Below are positions 54,726-63,997 of a stretch of 64,000 nucleotides of DNA, in pieces. A program made the translations under genes and the position numbers. The notes under the pieces are model-generated. The model saw only the letters and a list, made by a program, of their open reading frames with translations, did no database searches and was not told the DNA's origin. Origin of the DNA: Dyadobacter sp. CY345. Its GTDB lineage: Bacteria > Bacteroidota > Bacteroidia > Cytophagales > Spirosomataceae. The stretch lies in assembly GCF_021502725.1 (NCBI RefSeq), contig NZ_JAKFFS010000004.1, positions 372,001-436,000 of the forward strand. Reading direction: 5' to 3'. How positions within the stretch are numbered: the stretch's first letter is position 1; each line of letters begins with the position of its first letter.

Positions 54726-57700
54726 ATGGGAAAAAATTTACTTAGACTTATTGTCATGTTGATGGTAATAAGTGGACCTGTATTCGCTCAGACGATATCA
54801 GGGAAAGTTACAAGCAGCTCTGACGGCTCATCACTGCCTGGCGTGTCGGTGCTTGTAAAAGGTACCACCTCCGGTACAACCTCAGATGCCGATGGGGCAT
54901 TCAGCATTTCAGCCAAGGCAAATAACACATTGGTTTTCTCTTTTATTGGTTACAAATCGAAAGAGGTAATCGTGGGAACGCAATCGGTTGTTGATGTAAC
55001 AATGGAAGAAGATGCTTCTCAATTGAATGAGGTTGTTGTTACAGCTTTAGGTATTCCTAAGGAGCAACGCGCATTAGGTTATGCAACGGCCACAATCAAC
55101 AATGAATCTTTGGTAAAAACGGCTTCTCCCAACTTTGCAGCCGCATTGTATGGAAAAGCTCCTGGAGTTACCATTAACGCTACGCCGGGTGGTGCAACCA
55201 GTGGGATAAGTGTTAGTATCCGTGGCTTCAGTTCGATTTCCGGAAATACGCAGCCACTTCTGGTATTGGATGGGGTGCCAATTCGTAACGGTGAATCAAG
55301 AAATACAGATTTTTGGGGTGATCAACGTATACGCGGAAACGGTCTTTTAGACTTGAACCCTGCTGATATCGAAAGTATCTCTGTTTTGAAAGGTGCATCC
55401 GCCGCGGCTCTGTATGGTTCAGAGGCAGTGAATGGCGTTATGTTAGTAACGACAAAAAGTGGAAAAGGTAAAAAAGGATTTGGTGTTGATTTCACTGCAA
55501 GTTATAACGTAGATAAAATTGCATATCTGCCTAGATACCAGAATGTAAGAGGTCCTGGATATCCCTTAAATTATTTAAATGGTGGGCAGGATGCAGCCGG
55601 ATTTATTTATTATGATACCGACGGAGACGGTACCAAGGAAACAAGAGGTTTACTTAATGCAACCGTTAACTTTGGTCCTAAATTTGACGGTCAGCCGGTA
55701 ATGGCATTTGATGGTGTGATCAGACCTTATTCTCCATCAAATAACAGCTATGCAAATTTGTTCCAGAATGCAAGCAGTTCAAATATTAACCTTGCAGTTT
55801 CAAAAGTAACTGATAATGCGAATGTTCGTTTTTCTTTCACACGTCAGGATAACGGAATGATTAGCTATGAGTCTAAAAACAGCAAGAATATCGCAAACCT
55901 TAATTCAAGCTTTAACACGGGTAAAAAGTTAAAGACTGACATTACAGTAAACTTTGTAAATCAGCATACGCACAACAGACCTTTCAAAGTGGATCGTATG
56001 ATCAACAACTTCACGGGTATGATGAACCGTTTTGAAAATGTTGACTGGTACTTTGATAAATACCAGACCAGCCAGGGTTATAAATACGTAACAGCTATTT
56101 CGGGTAACCCTAGCTTGACACCTAACGAGATCATTAAATACAACGGATTCAAAAGTGACATTGCTGACTATGTATGGAGCACAAGAAAAAATACATACGA
56201 CGAATACAGCAACCGTATCATCGCAAATTTGACGCAACACTGGGAGATTACTCCTGAGTTAAAATTGAGAGGCAGAATCGCAACTGATTTTACATCTGAA
56301 AGAATTGAAGACAAACAGGCTTCTGAAAAACCGCTTGCTTTTGGTTACACGGGTTCTTTTGGGATGAGTAACAATCTTTATAATAATGTCTTTGGTGAAG
56401 CTTTATTAACCTATACTAAAAAGCTAAACGAGGATATGACCGTTCAGCTTACTGGTGGATATAATGCCCGCAAAGAGCTTACCACAATGTTTGGTGTGGT
56501 CACAGATGGCGGATTAAGCACAGAAAGCTTTTATGATTTGTCTGCTTCTGTAAACAATTTAAAGACACTTGGAACGAATACCCGTAGCAGATTCACAAGG
56601 GATGCGTACATTGGAACGGCAAACTTCGATTACAAAAACTTGTTTTTTATTGAAGGAACAATAAGAAGAGACCGTACTTCAACCTTGGCTAAGGGAAGCA
56701 ATTCATTTGTATATCCTTCTGTTAATACAAGTTTTGTTTTCTCGGATGCATTTAACATGCCGTCATTCCTGAGTTACGGTAAAATCAGAGGTTCTTTCGG
56801 TGTTGTGGGTAATTATCCTCAGACTTATCAGGCGAACGTTGCTTATCAGCAGGGAAGTTTGCAGGTTCAGCAAACAGGAGGCCAGTCGGTATTGTATACG
56901 TATATGAATTCAAGTTACGGTAATGATAAAATCCGCCCGGAACAAAAACGTGAATTTGAATTCGGTTTAGAGGCTAAATTTTTAAATAATCGTATCGGTT
57001 TAGATGTCTCTTATTACAATGCGCAGATCGTTGATCAGATTTTACCTTTATCCATTGCTGCAACTTCTGGTGCAAGATCAATCCTTGCTAACGTTGGTAC
57101 GTTAAGAAATAAGGGTCTGGAAGTTGGGATTAACTTTTCTCCAATTCAGGGAACAGGAGCTAATGATTTCAACTGGGATATGGTAATCAACCTGGCTCAA
57201 AATGCTAATAAGGTTGAAAAACTTGCCAATAACTCAACGGAATTATTACATGCTGATTACGATGGTAACGCTGCACAGTTAAGATCTGTTGTTGGTCGTC
57301 CGATGGGTGATATTTTTGTACATGGAATTCTCAAAAATGCGCAGGGACAGCAGGTTGTTGGACCTAACGGATTATATCAGCTTGATCCTGAATTCAAACG
57401 AGTGGGTAATGCAATGCCTAAGCTAACGGGTGGTTTTATCAACAATCTGAGTTACAAAAATTTCAGCCTAGACGTGGTAACAGATTTCAGATGGGGTGGT
57501 TCGATTATGCCAACGGGTATCAACTGGATGACTTCAAGAGGTTTGACAGAGGAAAGTTTGACTGCGATGGACGCAGAGCATGGCGGTTTATCTTACTATG
57601 TTGACGCAAATGGCAAAGGTGTTCCGACAAATGCGGCTACGGGACCTGGTGGACAGACCGTATATCATGACGGTATGTTGATGGATGGTGTTACTACAAC

Positions 57701-58058
57701 TGGAGAAGCCAATACGAATATCATTTCTCAGGCTGTTTATTATAACAGTACTTACAACTGGGGTGGACCGCAGTTCAGCAGCTCTCGTTATGAATTGTAT
57801 GTAAAGAAGAACAACTTTATCAAAATGAGAGAAATTTCTCTTGCTTACAGATTGCCAGCTTTTATAGCAAACAAAATCGGGACTCAGAATGTAACAGTAT
57901 CTGTGTTCGGACGTAACCTGTTCTTCATTTACAGATCAATTAAGGATCTTGATGCAGAACAAACCAACGCAAGTACAAGATGGTACGAAAACGTGAATAA
58001 CGCAGGTAACAACCCATCATTCCGTACCATGGGTGTTATGTTAAGAGCAAGCTTCTAA
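54726..58058 (+). CDS. SusC/RagA-type TonB-dependent outer-membrane transporter
   Basis: An 1110-residue outer-membrane protein that imports glycans or peptides with its SusD partner. It has a signal peptide (MGKNLLRLIVMLMVISGPVF...AQ), the carboxypeptidase-D-like domain (ISGKVTSSSDGSSLPGVSVL), the SusC TonB box region QLNEVVVTALGIPKEQRALG, the plug (RGFSSISGNTQPLLVLDGVP and SISVLKGASAAALYGSEAVN) and a long barrel that ends in NPSFRTMGVMLRASF. The length and order are normal. susD starts 14 bases after its stop. No sigma/anti-sigma or hydrolase neighbours reveal the substrate. Confidence 0.94.
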   Translation: MGKNLLRLIVMLMVISGPVFAQTISGKVTSSSDGSSLPGVSVLVKGTTSGTTSDADGAFSISAKANNTLVFSFIGYKSKEVIVGTQSVVDVTMEEDASQLNEVVVTALGIPKEQRALGYATATINNESLVKTASPNFAAALYGKAPGVTINATPGGATSGISVSIRGFSSISGNTQPLLVLDGVPIRNGESRNTDFWGDQRIRGNGLLDLNPADIESISVLKGASAAALYGSEAVNGVMLVTTKSGKGKKGFGVDFTASYNVDKIAYLPRYQNVRGPGYPLNYLNGGQDAAGFIYYDTDGDGTKETRGLLNATVNFGPKFDGQPVMAFDGVIRPYSPSNNSYANLFQNASSSNINLAVSKVTDNANVRFSFTRQDNGMISYESKNSKNIANLNSSFNTGKKLKTDITVNFVNQHTHNRPFKVDRMINNFTGMMNRFENVDWYFDKYQTSQGYKYVTAISGNPSLTPNEIIKYNGFKSDIADYVWSTRKNTYDEYSNRIIANLTQHWEITPELKLRGRIATDFTSERIEDKQASEKPLAFGYTGSFGMSNNLYNNVFGEALLTYTKKLNEDMTVQLTGGYNARKELTTMFGVVTDGGLSTESFYDLSASVNNLKTLGTNTRSRFTRDAYIGTANFDYKNLFFIEGTIRRDRTSTLAKGSNSFVYPSVNTSFVFSDAFNMPSFLSYGKIRGSFGVVGNYPQTYQANVAYQQGSLQVQQTGGQSVLYTYMNSSYGNDKIRPEQKREFEFGLEAKFLNNRIGLDVSYYNAQIVDQILPLSIAATSGARSILANVGTLRNKGLEVGINFSPIQGTGANDFNWDMVINLAQNANKVEKLANNSTELLHADYDGNAAQLRSVVGRPMGDIFVHGILKNAQGQQVVGPNGLYQLDPEFKRVGNAMPKLTGGFINNLSYKNFSLDVVTDFRWGGSIMPTGINWMTSRGLTEESLTAMDAEHGGLSYYVDANGKGVPTNAATGPGGQTVYHDGMLMDGVTTTGEANTNIISQAVYYNSTYNWGGPQFSSSRYELYVKKNNFIKMREISLAYRLPAFIANKIGTQNVTVSVFGRNLFFIYRSIKDLDAEQTNASTRWYENVNNAGNNPSFRTMGVMLRASF

Positions 58059-58072
58059 TTTCTAATTCGATT

Positions 58073-59674
58073 ATGAAAATGAAAAAAATATCATCATTAA
58101 TATTAGCAGGGCTTTTGCTGAGTGCAGTGTCCTGCAAGGAATCGGATTTTACTGATTCTTACGCCGATCCTTCGAAGATTGCTGAAACGACGGTTGAAAA
58201 ACAATTTACAGGATTTTTACAATCCACTAAGGATTATATTCTTCCAGGGTATACCAATTATTTCGTAGCACTCCGCACTTCGATCAATCATTACAACCAG
58301 GTGACAGGTTGGATCAATGATTCAGGACAATATATTCCAGGGTCGGCCGGAACAGAAGCGGTTTGGTTTAATTACTATAATATGCTTGCTCAGTATCGCG
58401 AGCTTCAAAAGGTATATAATTCCAAAACAGCAACTGAACAAGCAGATCGCAAGTTCTTCATGACTGTTGCTACCATTTATTTGTATGATCAGACGGAAAG
58501 AATGATCGACCTCTTTGGTGCTATTCCTTTCACAGAGGCTGGTATGTTGAGCATCAAAGGTGGTGACTATGCCGGCTCTTTGGCAAAGTTTGACGATCCG
58601 CAGGCGCTTTACACCATGATGCTTGACGATTTGAAAAGCATTTCGGCAGAATTGAATTCAACGACAATTAATGCAGGATACCTTAAATCTTTCCAGACTC
58701 AAGATTTTGTAAACAAAGGTGATCTGACTGCATGGAAACGTTATAACAATTCACTTCGGCTGAGAATGTTAAACCGCGTTTCCGGAGTTGAAGCGTTCAA
58801 ATCGAGATCAACTACTGAAATGGCTGAGATTTTGGGAAATGCTACAACGTATCCGATTGTTACAAGCAATGAGGAGAATATTCAGATTAATGTGTTTAGT
58901 ATAAACTCTGACATTAACTCCAAAGGATTTCAGGATGGTATTGCTTCTAACGGAAGCTGGTATGGCAACACGGCTGGCAAGAAAATGATTGATTTCATGA
59001 ATACCAACGCTGATCCACGTTTGCCTATCCTTTTTGAGCCAGGTGCAAATGCAGCCGGAAAATATATTGGTATTGATCCAACAGCAACTTCCGCAGTGCA
59101 AACTGCACTTTCCAACGCCGGAGAAGTGGCGATTTATAACCGTTACGTAACAAGTCATAACCAGTTTTTCCCAGGTGTGATTATCAACGCAGCTGAGGTT
59201 AATCTGATCAAAGCGGAATATTATTTAAGAGCTGGAAACGACGCTTCGGCTAAATTGGCATACGAGACAGCGATCTCTCAATCGACAAAATTCTATAATG
59301 GAATTTCAGCGGTAAGTAACGCGACAGGTGTTAATGCTGCGCCGACTCCTGCTACGGATGCTTCCATCGCGGCCTACATTGCAGCGGATGGAGTAAACTG
59401 GGATAAAGCAACTTCAAGCACAGCAAAACTTTCTTTGATCGCTACGCAAAAATGGCTTCATTTCAACCTTGTTCAGCCTTACGAAAACTGGGCAGAAACA
59501 CGCAGACTGGATCTTCCAACGTTCACTTTCCAGGTTGATAATGCAAACAACCAGACATTGCCTCCGGTGAAATGGACAATCCCAAGTAATGAGATTTCTT
59601 ACAATGCGAACAATTACTCATCAGTAAGAGATCAGGATAAGCTTACAACAAAACTTTTCTGGGACGTAAAATAG
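58073..59674 (+). CDS. SusD/RagB-like substrate-binding lipoprotein
   Basis: A 533-residue surface lipoprotein (MKMKKISSLILAGLLLSAVSCKE, lipobox VSC) that caps the SusC transporter. The helical TPR-like frame is visible in VWFNYYNMLAQYRELQKVYN and VATIYLYDQTERMIDLFGAI, then PFTEAG..., LTAWKRYNNSLRLRMLNRVS and AEVNLIKAEYYLRAGNDASA, with C-terminal QKWLHFNLVQPYENWAETRR. The sequence resembles the SusD-like_2 subgroup. It follows susC by 14 bases and ends with a strong terminator, so the operon is susC-susD only. Confidence 0.92.
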   Translation: MKMKKISSLILAGLLLSAVSCKESDFTDSYADPSKIAETTVEKQFTGFLQSTKDYILPGYTNYFVALRTSINHYNQVTGWINDSGQYIPGSAGTEAVWFNYYNMLAQYRELQKVYNSKTATEQADRKFFMTVATIYLYDQTERMIDLFGAIPFTEAGMLSIKGGDYAGSLAKFDDPQALYTMMLDDLKSISAELNSTTINAGYLKSFQTQDFVNKGDLTAWKRYNNSLRLRMLNRVSGVEAFKSRSTTEMAEILGNATTYPIVTSNEENIQINVFSINSDINSKGFQDGIASNGSWYGNTAGKKMIDFMNTNADPRLPILFEPGANAAGKYIGIDPTATSAVQTALSNAGEVAIYNRYVTSHNQFFPGVIINAAEVNLIKAEYYLRAGNDASAKLAYETAISQSTKFYNGISAVSNATGVNAAPTPATDASIAAYIAADGVNWDKATSSTAKLSLIATQKWLHFNLVQPYENWAETRRLDLPTFTFQVDNANNQTLPPVKWTIPSNEISYNANNYSSVRDQDKLTTKLFWDVK

Positions 59675-59704
59675 CTCTGCTTTTATGTTCTTAGTTAAAT
59701 AGTC

Positions 59705-59736
59705 AAAAAGGGTCAGCTGTAAAGTTGACCCTTTTT
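59705..59736 (+). terminator. Terminator after susD
   Basis: AAAAAGGGTCA and TGACCCTTTTT form a perfect 11-bp stem with a 10-base loop, 30 bases after the stop. Confidence 0.9.
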
Positions 59737-59798
59737 GATATCAATGAATTTAATTCAGACAGAATAATACTTTTGCCTAAACATAAAACACACTCACC

Positions 59799-59945
59799 AT
59801 GATCTGTTTCTCATTTGAAAAAGCTGAATTAGTCGGAATTGGCGCTAACGTTATATTTCTCGGAGTCGTTGCCTACGTATTGATACTATTGATCATCGCC
59901 TTGAATCTCTTCATAAAAGTCCTCAGAAAAAAACTGAAAGAATAA
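59799..59945 (+). CDS. Small single-pass membrane protein (48 residues)
   Basis: This short frame begins with ATG (MICFSFEKAELVGIGANV) and contains a single strong hydrophobic helix (VIFLGVVAYVLILLIIALNLF) followed by a basic tail (IKVLRKKLKE), the positive-inside pattern of a membrane microprotein. It lies between the susD terminator and the convergent cytochrome/FG-GAP gene. A TTTTGCC motif precedes it, but no clear promoter or ribosome-binding site. Coding status is unproven. Confidence 0.5.
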   Translation: MICFSFEKAELVGIGANVIFLGVVAYVLILLIIALNLFIKVLRKKLKE

Positions 59946-59962
59946 ACGAGAAATTAGGAAAG

Positions 59963-61528
59963 TCACTTCGTCTTGTTCTCCAAAACCAAGAGCTGAGGAT
60001 AAACTGTAATACCTTGAAACATCAGGACAGTCAGTTCTGAGATGTTATGAAAATAGGAGCCGAGAATAATATCTTCGTCACCATCCTTATCATAATCCGC
60101 GGACTCCATAATCATCCATTTTCCCGAAACTCCTTCAGGTGTAGAAAAGGGCTTGAAATCTAAATTGCCTTCATTGGAAAGATATATAAAACCCTGCTCT
60201 GGATTATCAAGATCAGTGTAAAAGGAGGTAGCAGCGATGTCGATATCACCGTCGCCGTCGAAATCCCGGGCCATGGCTTTGCTGGCTCCATATAACGGAT
60301 AAAACCAGGCCCGTTTGAAATTATCCTTACCGTCATTCAAATAGATACGGATACCGTGGTAGTTTTTCTTAATTCCTGAATAATCCCAGTTGTCTCCATT
60401 GGTCAGAATAATATCCTGAAAACCATCCTTGTTGAAATCCGCCAGTTCAAAATAAATAGAGCCAAAAACAGGAGGGAATTGTAGAACCACTTTTTCCTTA
60501 AACTCACCGTTTCCCAAATTATAAAATATCGAAATTTCCTCCCTGGCCTGAGTCATCAATGCCATGATATCAGGTTTTTTATCCTTGTTAAAATCGGCAA
60601 TTTCGACTTTTCGGGCTCCTGGCAATTCTTTAAGGACATGTTGCTTTTTAGATTCAAAATTGTCCAGCCATAACAGCCTCCCAGTATGATTTCCAAACTC
60701 GGAAATAACAACATCCTCTTTTCCGTCCATGTTGAGGTCAGTCGCTACAAAATTTACCGGCCTGTGCAGTAAATGGATATTAACCTTCGACTGATCTTTT
60801 TTATCCGTTTTTGTTAATGATTCCAGACTTCCGAATTTTTGCTGAGACGGTTTCAGCGAGCCGACGGACAATAATCTCGGTGAAGCATTGTCAGGAAAAT
60901 CAATATCAGAAGCAGGTGTGCTGATCCAGATAGAATCCCTTTGCTGAAATTTTTCGTCGAGAACATACAGCGTGTTTTGTGCGTCACCCACATACAGCTG
61001 TGAAGATTTTTTATCAAATTTCAGAAGTGTCGTTTGCGGAAACATTTTTTTGCCAACGAAAACTGCTTTCGGTTGAAAAAGAGATAGCTGGTTGGTAACA
61101 ACCGGTCCGGGTTTCTGAGGGATGGGTTTTTCAGGCGCTTCTTTTTCGTAATACTCAACGATTTTTTTCCAGTCTTTTCTTGAAATAGTCGCTGTGCGCG
61201 GATAAATATTCAGATCACGAACCAGCTTTTCTTCCTCCGCGAGCATGTCTTCATAAACATTTTTGCCCGACGTATTTATCCCCATGCGAAAACCCATATT
61301 AGGCAATACCGAAGTTGTCCAGGTTTTTTTATCCAATAGCGAAGGACTTGGAAAAAGGTGGCAGGTGGCGCAGTATTGTCCTGCTAACTGCTCGCCAGTC
61401 AATAGTGAATCGGATAAGGATACTGATTTCAGCGGAGTTGAAACTTCATTGTTTTTTGTATTGATAAAAGCAAAAGCTGTTATCCAAAAGGAAAGGAGTA
61501 TAATAATTACGTATTTGTAAGCAGGCAT
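59963..61528 (-). CDS. Secreted FG-GAP/VCBS-repeat protein with c-type heme motif
   Basis: A 521-residue exported protein (hydrophobic start YKYVIIILLSFWITAFAFIN). A cytochrome c site lies at residues 53-57 (QYCATCHLFPSPSLLDKKTW; CxxCH), with a Met-containing NMGFRMGIN downstream as a possible axial ligand. From about residue 160 a seven-bladed-type propeller of FG-GAP repeats follows, seen as VATDLNMDGKEDVVISEFGN, EIADFNKDKKPDIMALM, ELADFNKDGFQDIILTNGDN, ARDFDGDGDIDIAATSFYTD and ESADYDKDGDEDIILGSYFH with Ca-binding DxDxDG loops. The heme-plus-propeller plan suggests a periplasmic electron-transfer or sensing role; the partner is unknown. Confidence 0.82.
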   Translation of the reverse strand: MPAYKYVIIILLSFWITAFAFINTKNNEVSTPLKSVSLSDSLLTGEQLAGQYCATCHLFPSPSLLDKKTWTTSVLPNMGFRMGINTSGKNVYEDMLAEEEKLVRDLNIYPRTATISRKDWKKIVEYYEKEAPEKPIPQKPGPVVTNQLSLFQPKAVFVGKKMFPQTTLLKFDKKSSQLYVGDAQNTLYVLDEKFQQRDSIWISTPASDIDFPDNASPRLLSVGSLKPSQQKFGSLESLTKTDKKDQSKVNIHLLHRPVNFVATDLNMDGKEDVVISEFGNHTGRLLWLDNFESKKQHVLKELPGARKVEIADFNKDKKPDIMALMTQAREEISIFYNLGNGEFKEKVVLQFPPVFGSIYFELADFNKDGFQDIILTNGDNWDYSGIKKNYHGIRIYLNDGKDNFKRAWFYPLYGASKAMARDFDGDGDIDIAATSFYTDLDNPEQGFIYLSNEGNLDFKPFSTPEGVSGKWMIMESADYDKDGDEDIILGSYFHNISELTVLMFQGITVYPQLLVLENKTK

Positions 61529-61568
61529 TCCTGAAACTTATTTGGTTAGTTTAGAACCCTTATAACAC

Positions 61569-61604
61569 AGAGAAGCCAACACGAAACTACTTGTTGACTT
61601 CTCT
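61569..61604 (-). terminator. Hairpin after argH (terminator-like)
   Basis: AGAGAAGCCAACA and TGTTGACTTCTCT pair over 13 bp with one mismatch 25 bases past the argH stop. No T tract follows, so it may stall rather than terminate, or link argH with the FG-GAP gene. Confidence 0.45.
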
Positions 61605-61628
61605 TATCTATGCTGATCATTTTCTTTT

Positions 61629-62966
61629 TTAAGAAACAATCAGATCGCTTAAAGCCTTTTCAACCTTTTCAAAACCGAACCGGGCCAATTCCTGATCCAT
61701 CCGGGCTTTTATCAAATCGTTCTGCAAATTTCCAATGCTGCCTTCATGCGTATGTTTCAAATCACGCGGGGCGGTATAACTTCCGTCACCAATTTCCGCG
61801 CCAACCTGGCGGTAGGCATCACGGAAAGGAACGCCATTGATGACCAGTTCATTCACACGCTCAACACTAAAAAGAAGATCGTATTTGGCATCGTCCAGCA
61901 GATTTTCTTTCACTTTTATATTTTCCAGCATAAAGGTCGCAACATCCAGACAGTCCAGAATTTCATCGAAAGCAGGCATCAGGATTTCTTTCAGCAGCTG
62001 CATATCACGGTGATATCCCGAAGGAAGATTACTCAAAACGATGGTAATTTCCATCGGAAGTGCTTTCATGCGGTTTGTTTTTGCGCGAAGTAATTCTGCC
62101 ACATCCGGGTTTTTCTTGTGCGGCATAATGCTGCTTCCCGTGGTCAGGTCATCCGGCAAAACGATGAAACTGAAATTTTGGCTGTTATACAAACAAACGT
62201 CCATCGCAAGTCTTGAAACCGTCGCTGCCAGTGAAGCAATGGCGGTCAGTGCTGCCTGTTCCGTACGGCCGCGGCTCATTTGCGCATAAACCACGTTGTG
62301 ATGCATCCCTTCAAAACCCAACAGTTCTGTTGTCAATGTTCTGTTTAACGGAAAAGAAGTGCCATAACCAGCACCGGATCCAAGCGGATTTCTGTTTGCA
62401 AGGCGATAGGCAGCATTTAATTGAATGACGTCGTCAATCAAAGCTTCTGCATAAGCACCAAACCATAATCCGAAAGAAGAAGGCATGGCAATCTGCAAAT
62501 GGGTATAACCCGGAAGTAAGTCGTTTTTATGTTTTTCAGACTGGCTGATCAAAACACCAAATAGTTTTTCCGTTGCCTGAACAACCTGAAAAAGACGGTC
62601 GCGGGTATATAGTTTCATATCAACCAAAACCTGATCATTACGCGAACGTCCGCTATGGATTTTTTTGCCGATATCACCCAGTTTCCGTGTCAGCATCAAT
62701 TCTACCTGTGAATGAACATCTTCAACGCCCTCTTCAATAATGAAGTTTCCTAACTGAATTTCTTTATAAATTGAAAACAGCTCAACTTTCAGCGCTGAAA
62801 GATCGTCGGCAGTTAATAAGCCGATCGTTTCCAGCATAGTCGCATGCGCCAGATTTCCCAGCACATCGAATTCAGCAAGGAAAAGATCCATTTCACGATC
62901 ACGACCAACGGTGAATCGCTCAATTTTTTCAGAAGTTACAGTATTTTCTTTTTGCCAGAGTTTCAA
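61629..62966 (-). CDS. argH: Argininosuccinate lyase
   Basis: ArgH cleaves argininosuccinate to arginine and fumarate. The 445-residue fumarase-superfamily protein has DVHSQVELMLTRKLGDIGKK, IHSGRSRNDQVLVDMKLYTR, LLPGYTHLQIAMPSSFGLWF and the catalytic signature TTGSSIMPHKKNPDVAELLR. The open frame begins with a TTG at 62966 (MKLWQKENTVTSEKIERFTV), which is where family homologues start; there is no ATG upstream in frame. The gene lies far from the other arg genes; argB is 7 kb away on the other strand. Confidence 0.94.
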   Translation of the reverse strand: MKLWQKENTVTSEKIERFTVGRDREMDLFLAEFDVLGNLAHATMLETIGLLTADDLSALKVELFSIYKEIQLGNFIIEEGVEDVHSQVELMLTRKLGDIGKKIHSGRSRNDQVLVDMKLYTRDRLFQVVQATEKLFGVLISQSEKHKNDLLPGYTHLQIAMPSSFGLWFGAYAEALIDDVIQLNAAYRLANRNPLGSGAGYGTSFPLNRTLTTELLGFEGMHHNVVYAQMSRGRTEQAALTAIASLAATVSRLAMDVCLYNSQNFSFIVLPDDLTTGSSIMPHKKNPDVAELLRAKTNRMKALPMEITIVLSNLPSGYHRDMQLLKEILMPAFDEILDCLDVATFMLENIKVKENLLDDAKYDLLFSVERVNELVINGVPFRDAYRQVGAEIGDGSYTAPRDLKHTHEGSIGNLQNDLIKARMDQELARFGFEKVEKALSDLIVS

Positions 62967-62984
62967 AATCAGTAGACGAATTAT

Positions 62985-63240
62985 GGTTACACAGAGGTGC
63001 GCAGCTTAGGAAAGAGAAACACAGAGGTATTAATCCCAGTCAATCATGCGCTTACTGCTACAAATTTACAATCAATTGAGGAAACGCAGGGGAATTGTGA
63101 AGGTTATTTTTGTTAGGTGACACAGAGCGGACGCGCGGAACAACAGATAAATAGGAGAGTTATACAGCGTTTTTTTCTTATCTCAAATCAAAACCTCTGT
63201 GTACCTCTTTTTTACTCTGTGACCCTCTGTGTAACCTAAC
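62985..63240. repeat. Inverted-repeat cluster of CACAGAG / CTCTGTG motifs
   Basis: The argH-NlpC gap has CACAGAG units on one strand (62990-62996, 63020-63026, 63121-63127) and inverted CTCTGTG units further right (63195-63201, 63215-63221, 63225-63231). TTTGTTAGGTGACACAGAG at 63109-63127 is matched by its inverted copy at 63225-63243 with one mismatch. A MITE-like element or long hairpin is likely. No gene is seen here. Confidence 0.55.
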
Positions 63241-63251
63241 AAAACATAAAA

Positions 63252-63758
63252 TCAGTTAATCATTCGACGAATAGCTACGAAGCGTTTTTGGTAATAATCA
63301 GCGCTCAGCAGATCGTAGCGCACGCCGCCGTTAAATGCAGAATGAATAAAACGGATATAACCCGGAGCGGTTTCGGTAATGATACCGACATGACCAATTC
63401 TGGAATCTTTTGAACTTTGTCCTTTAAAGAAAATAAGATCGCCTTTGCGTGCTTTGGAAAGATCAATTTCTTCCCCTTTTTCTGATTGTGCTGCACTGGA
63501 ATGAGGCAGGGAAATATCCCATTTGCTGAAACAATAACGGACGAATCCGGAACAGTCAAAACCTTTTTTTGATGTACCGCCGGAACGGTATGGGATATGT
63601 AAATGCTTGTTTGCAAAAGAAACAAGTGACCCGATCGCATTTAGCGTATCTGCCTCAACTTTCTGTGGATTTTTTGATTGGGCATTGGCAGGATTACCAG
63701 ATAAAACAGCGCAAAAAAGTAAGCCTAGGAAAACGGTACGTTGAATCGTAATAAACAT
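63252..63758 (-). CDS. NlpC/P60 family cell-wall endopeptidase
   Basis: A 168-residue exported protein (signal MFITIQRTVFLGLLFCAVLS, A-x-A-type cleavage near NPANA-Q) with one NlpC/P60 domain. The catalytic Cys is in GTSKKGFDCSGFVRYCFSKW, the His in DSRIGHVGIITETAPGYI and the third polar residue (His) in RFIHSAFNGG. It cleaves peptidoglycan peptides, probably at D-Glu-mDAP. It lacks SH3 or LysM domains, so targeting comes from elsewhere. It stands alone downstream of the CACAGAG repeat cluster. Confidence 0.9.
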   Translation of the reverse strand: MFITIQRTVFLGLLFCAVLSGNPANAQSKNPQKVEADTLNAIGSLVSFANKHLHIPYRSGGTSKKGFDCSGFVRYCFSKWDISLPHSSAAQSEKGEEIDLSKARKGDLIFFKGQSSKDSRIGHVGIITETAPGYIRFIHSAFNGGVRYDLLSADYYQKRFVAIRRMIN

Positions 63759-63989
63759 TCAGCTTGGTTTAGGTTCTGGGTAATAAACTCCTAATCAGTA
63801 GAATATATTGTCTTTTCAAATTTGACCTTCGAAGTGTAAAGCTAACGAGGAATATTGGTTTAAAAAATTTTAACTTTTATCAATTTGTTAAATTTTCCTG
63901 TTTTGGCAGTTAAGTCACTTAGGGCCAGTACTTACGGTAATCTCTGACGTTATCCGTAAACGAAGCTTCATTCCACCCATCTTTTTTGC

Positions 63990-63997
63990 TATTTTTG
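63990..63997 (+). promoter_or_regulatory. Possible -7 element at window end
   Basis: TATTTTTG fits TAnnTTTG; no TTG is found at the right distance. It may serve a gene beyond the window. The 63759-63989 region shows no gene. Confidence 0.25.

Noticed and set aside
48528-59674. One polysaccharide utilisation locus joining the DUF4965 gene and SusCD
   Set aside because: The genes are on opposite strands and separated by dsbD and argB, so there is no basis to join them.
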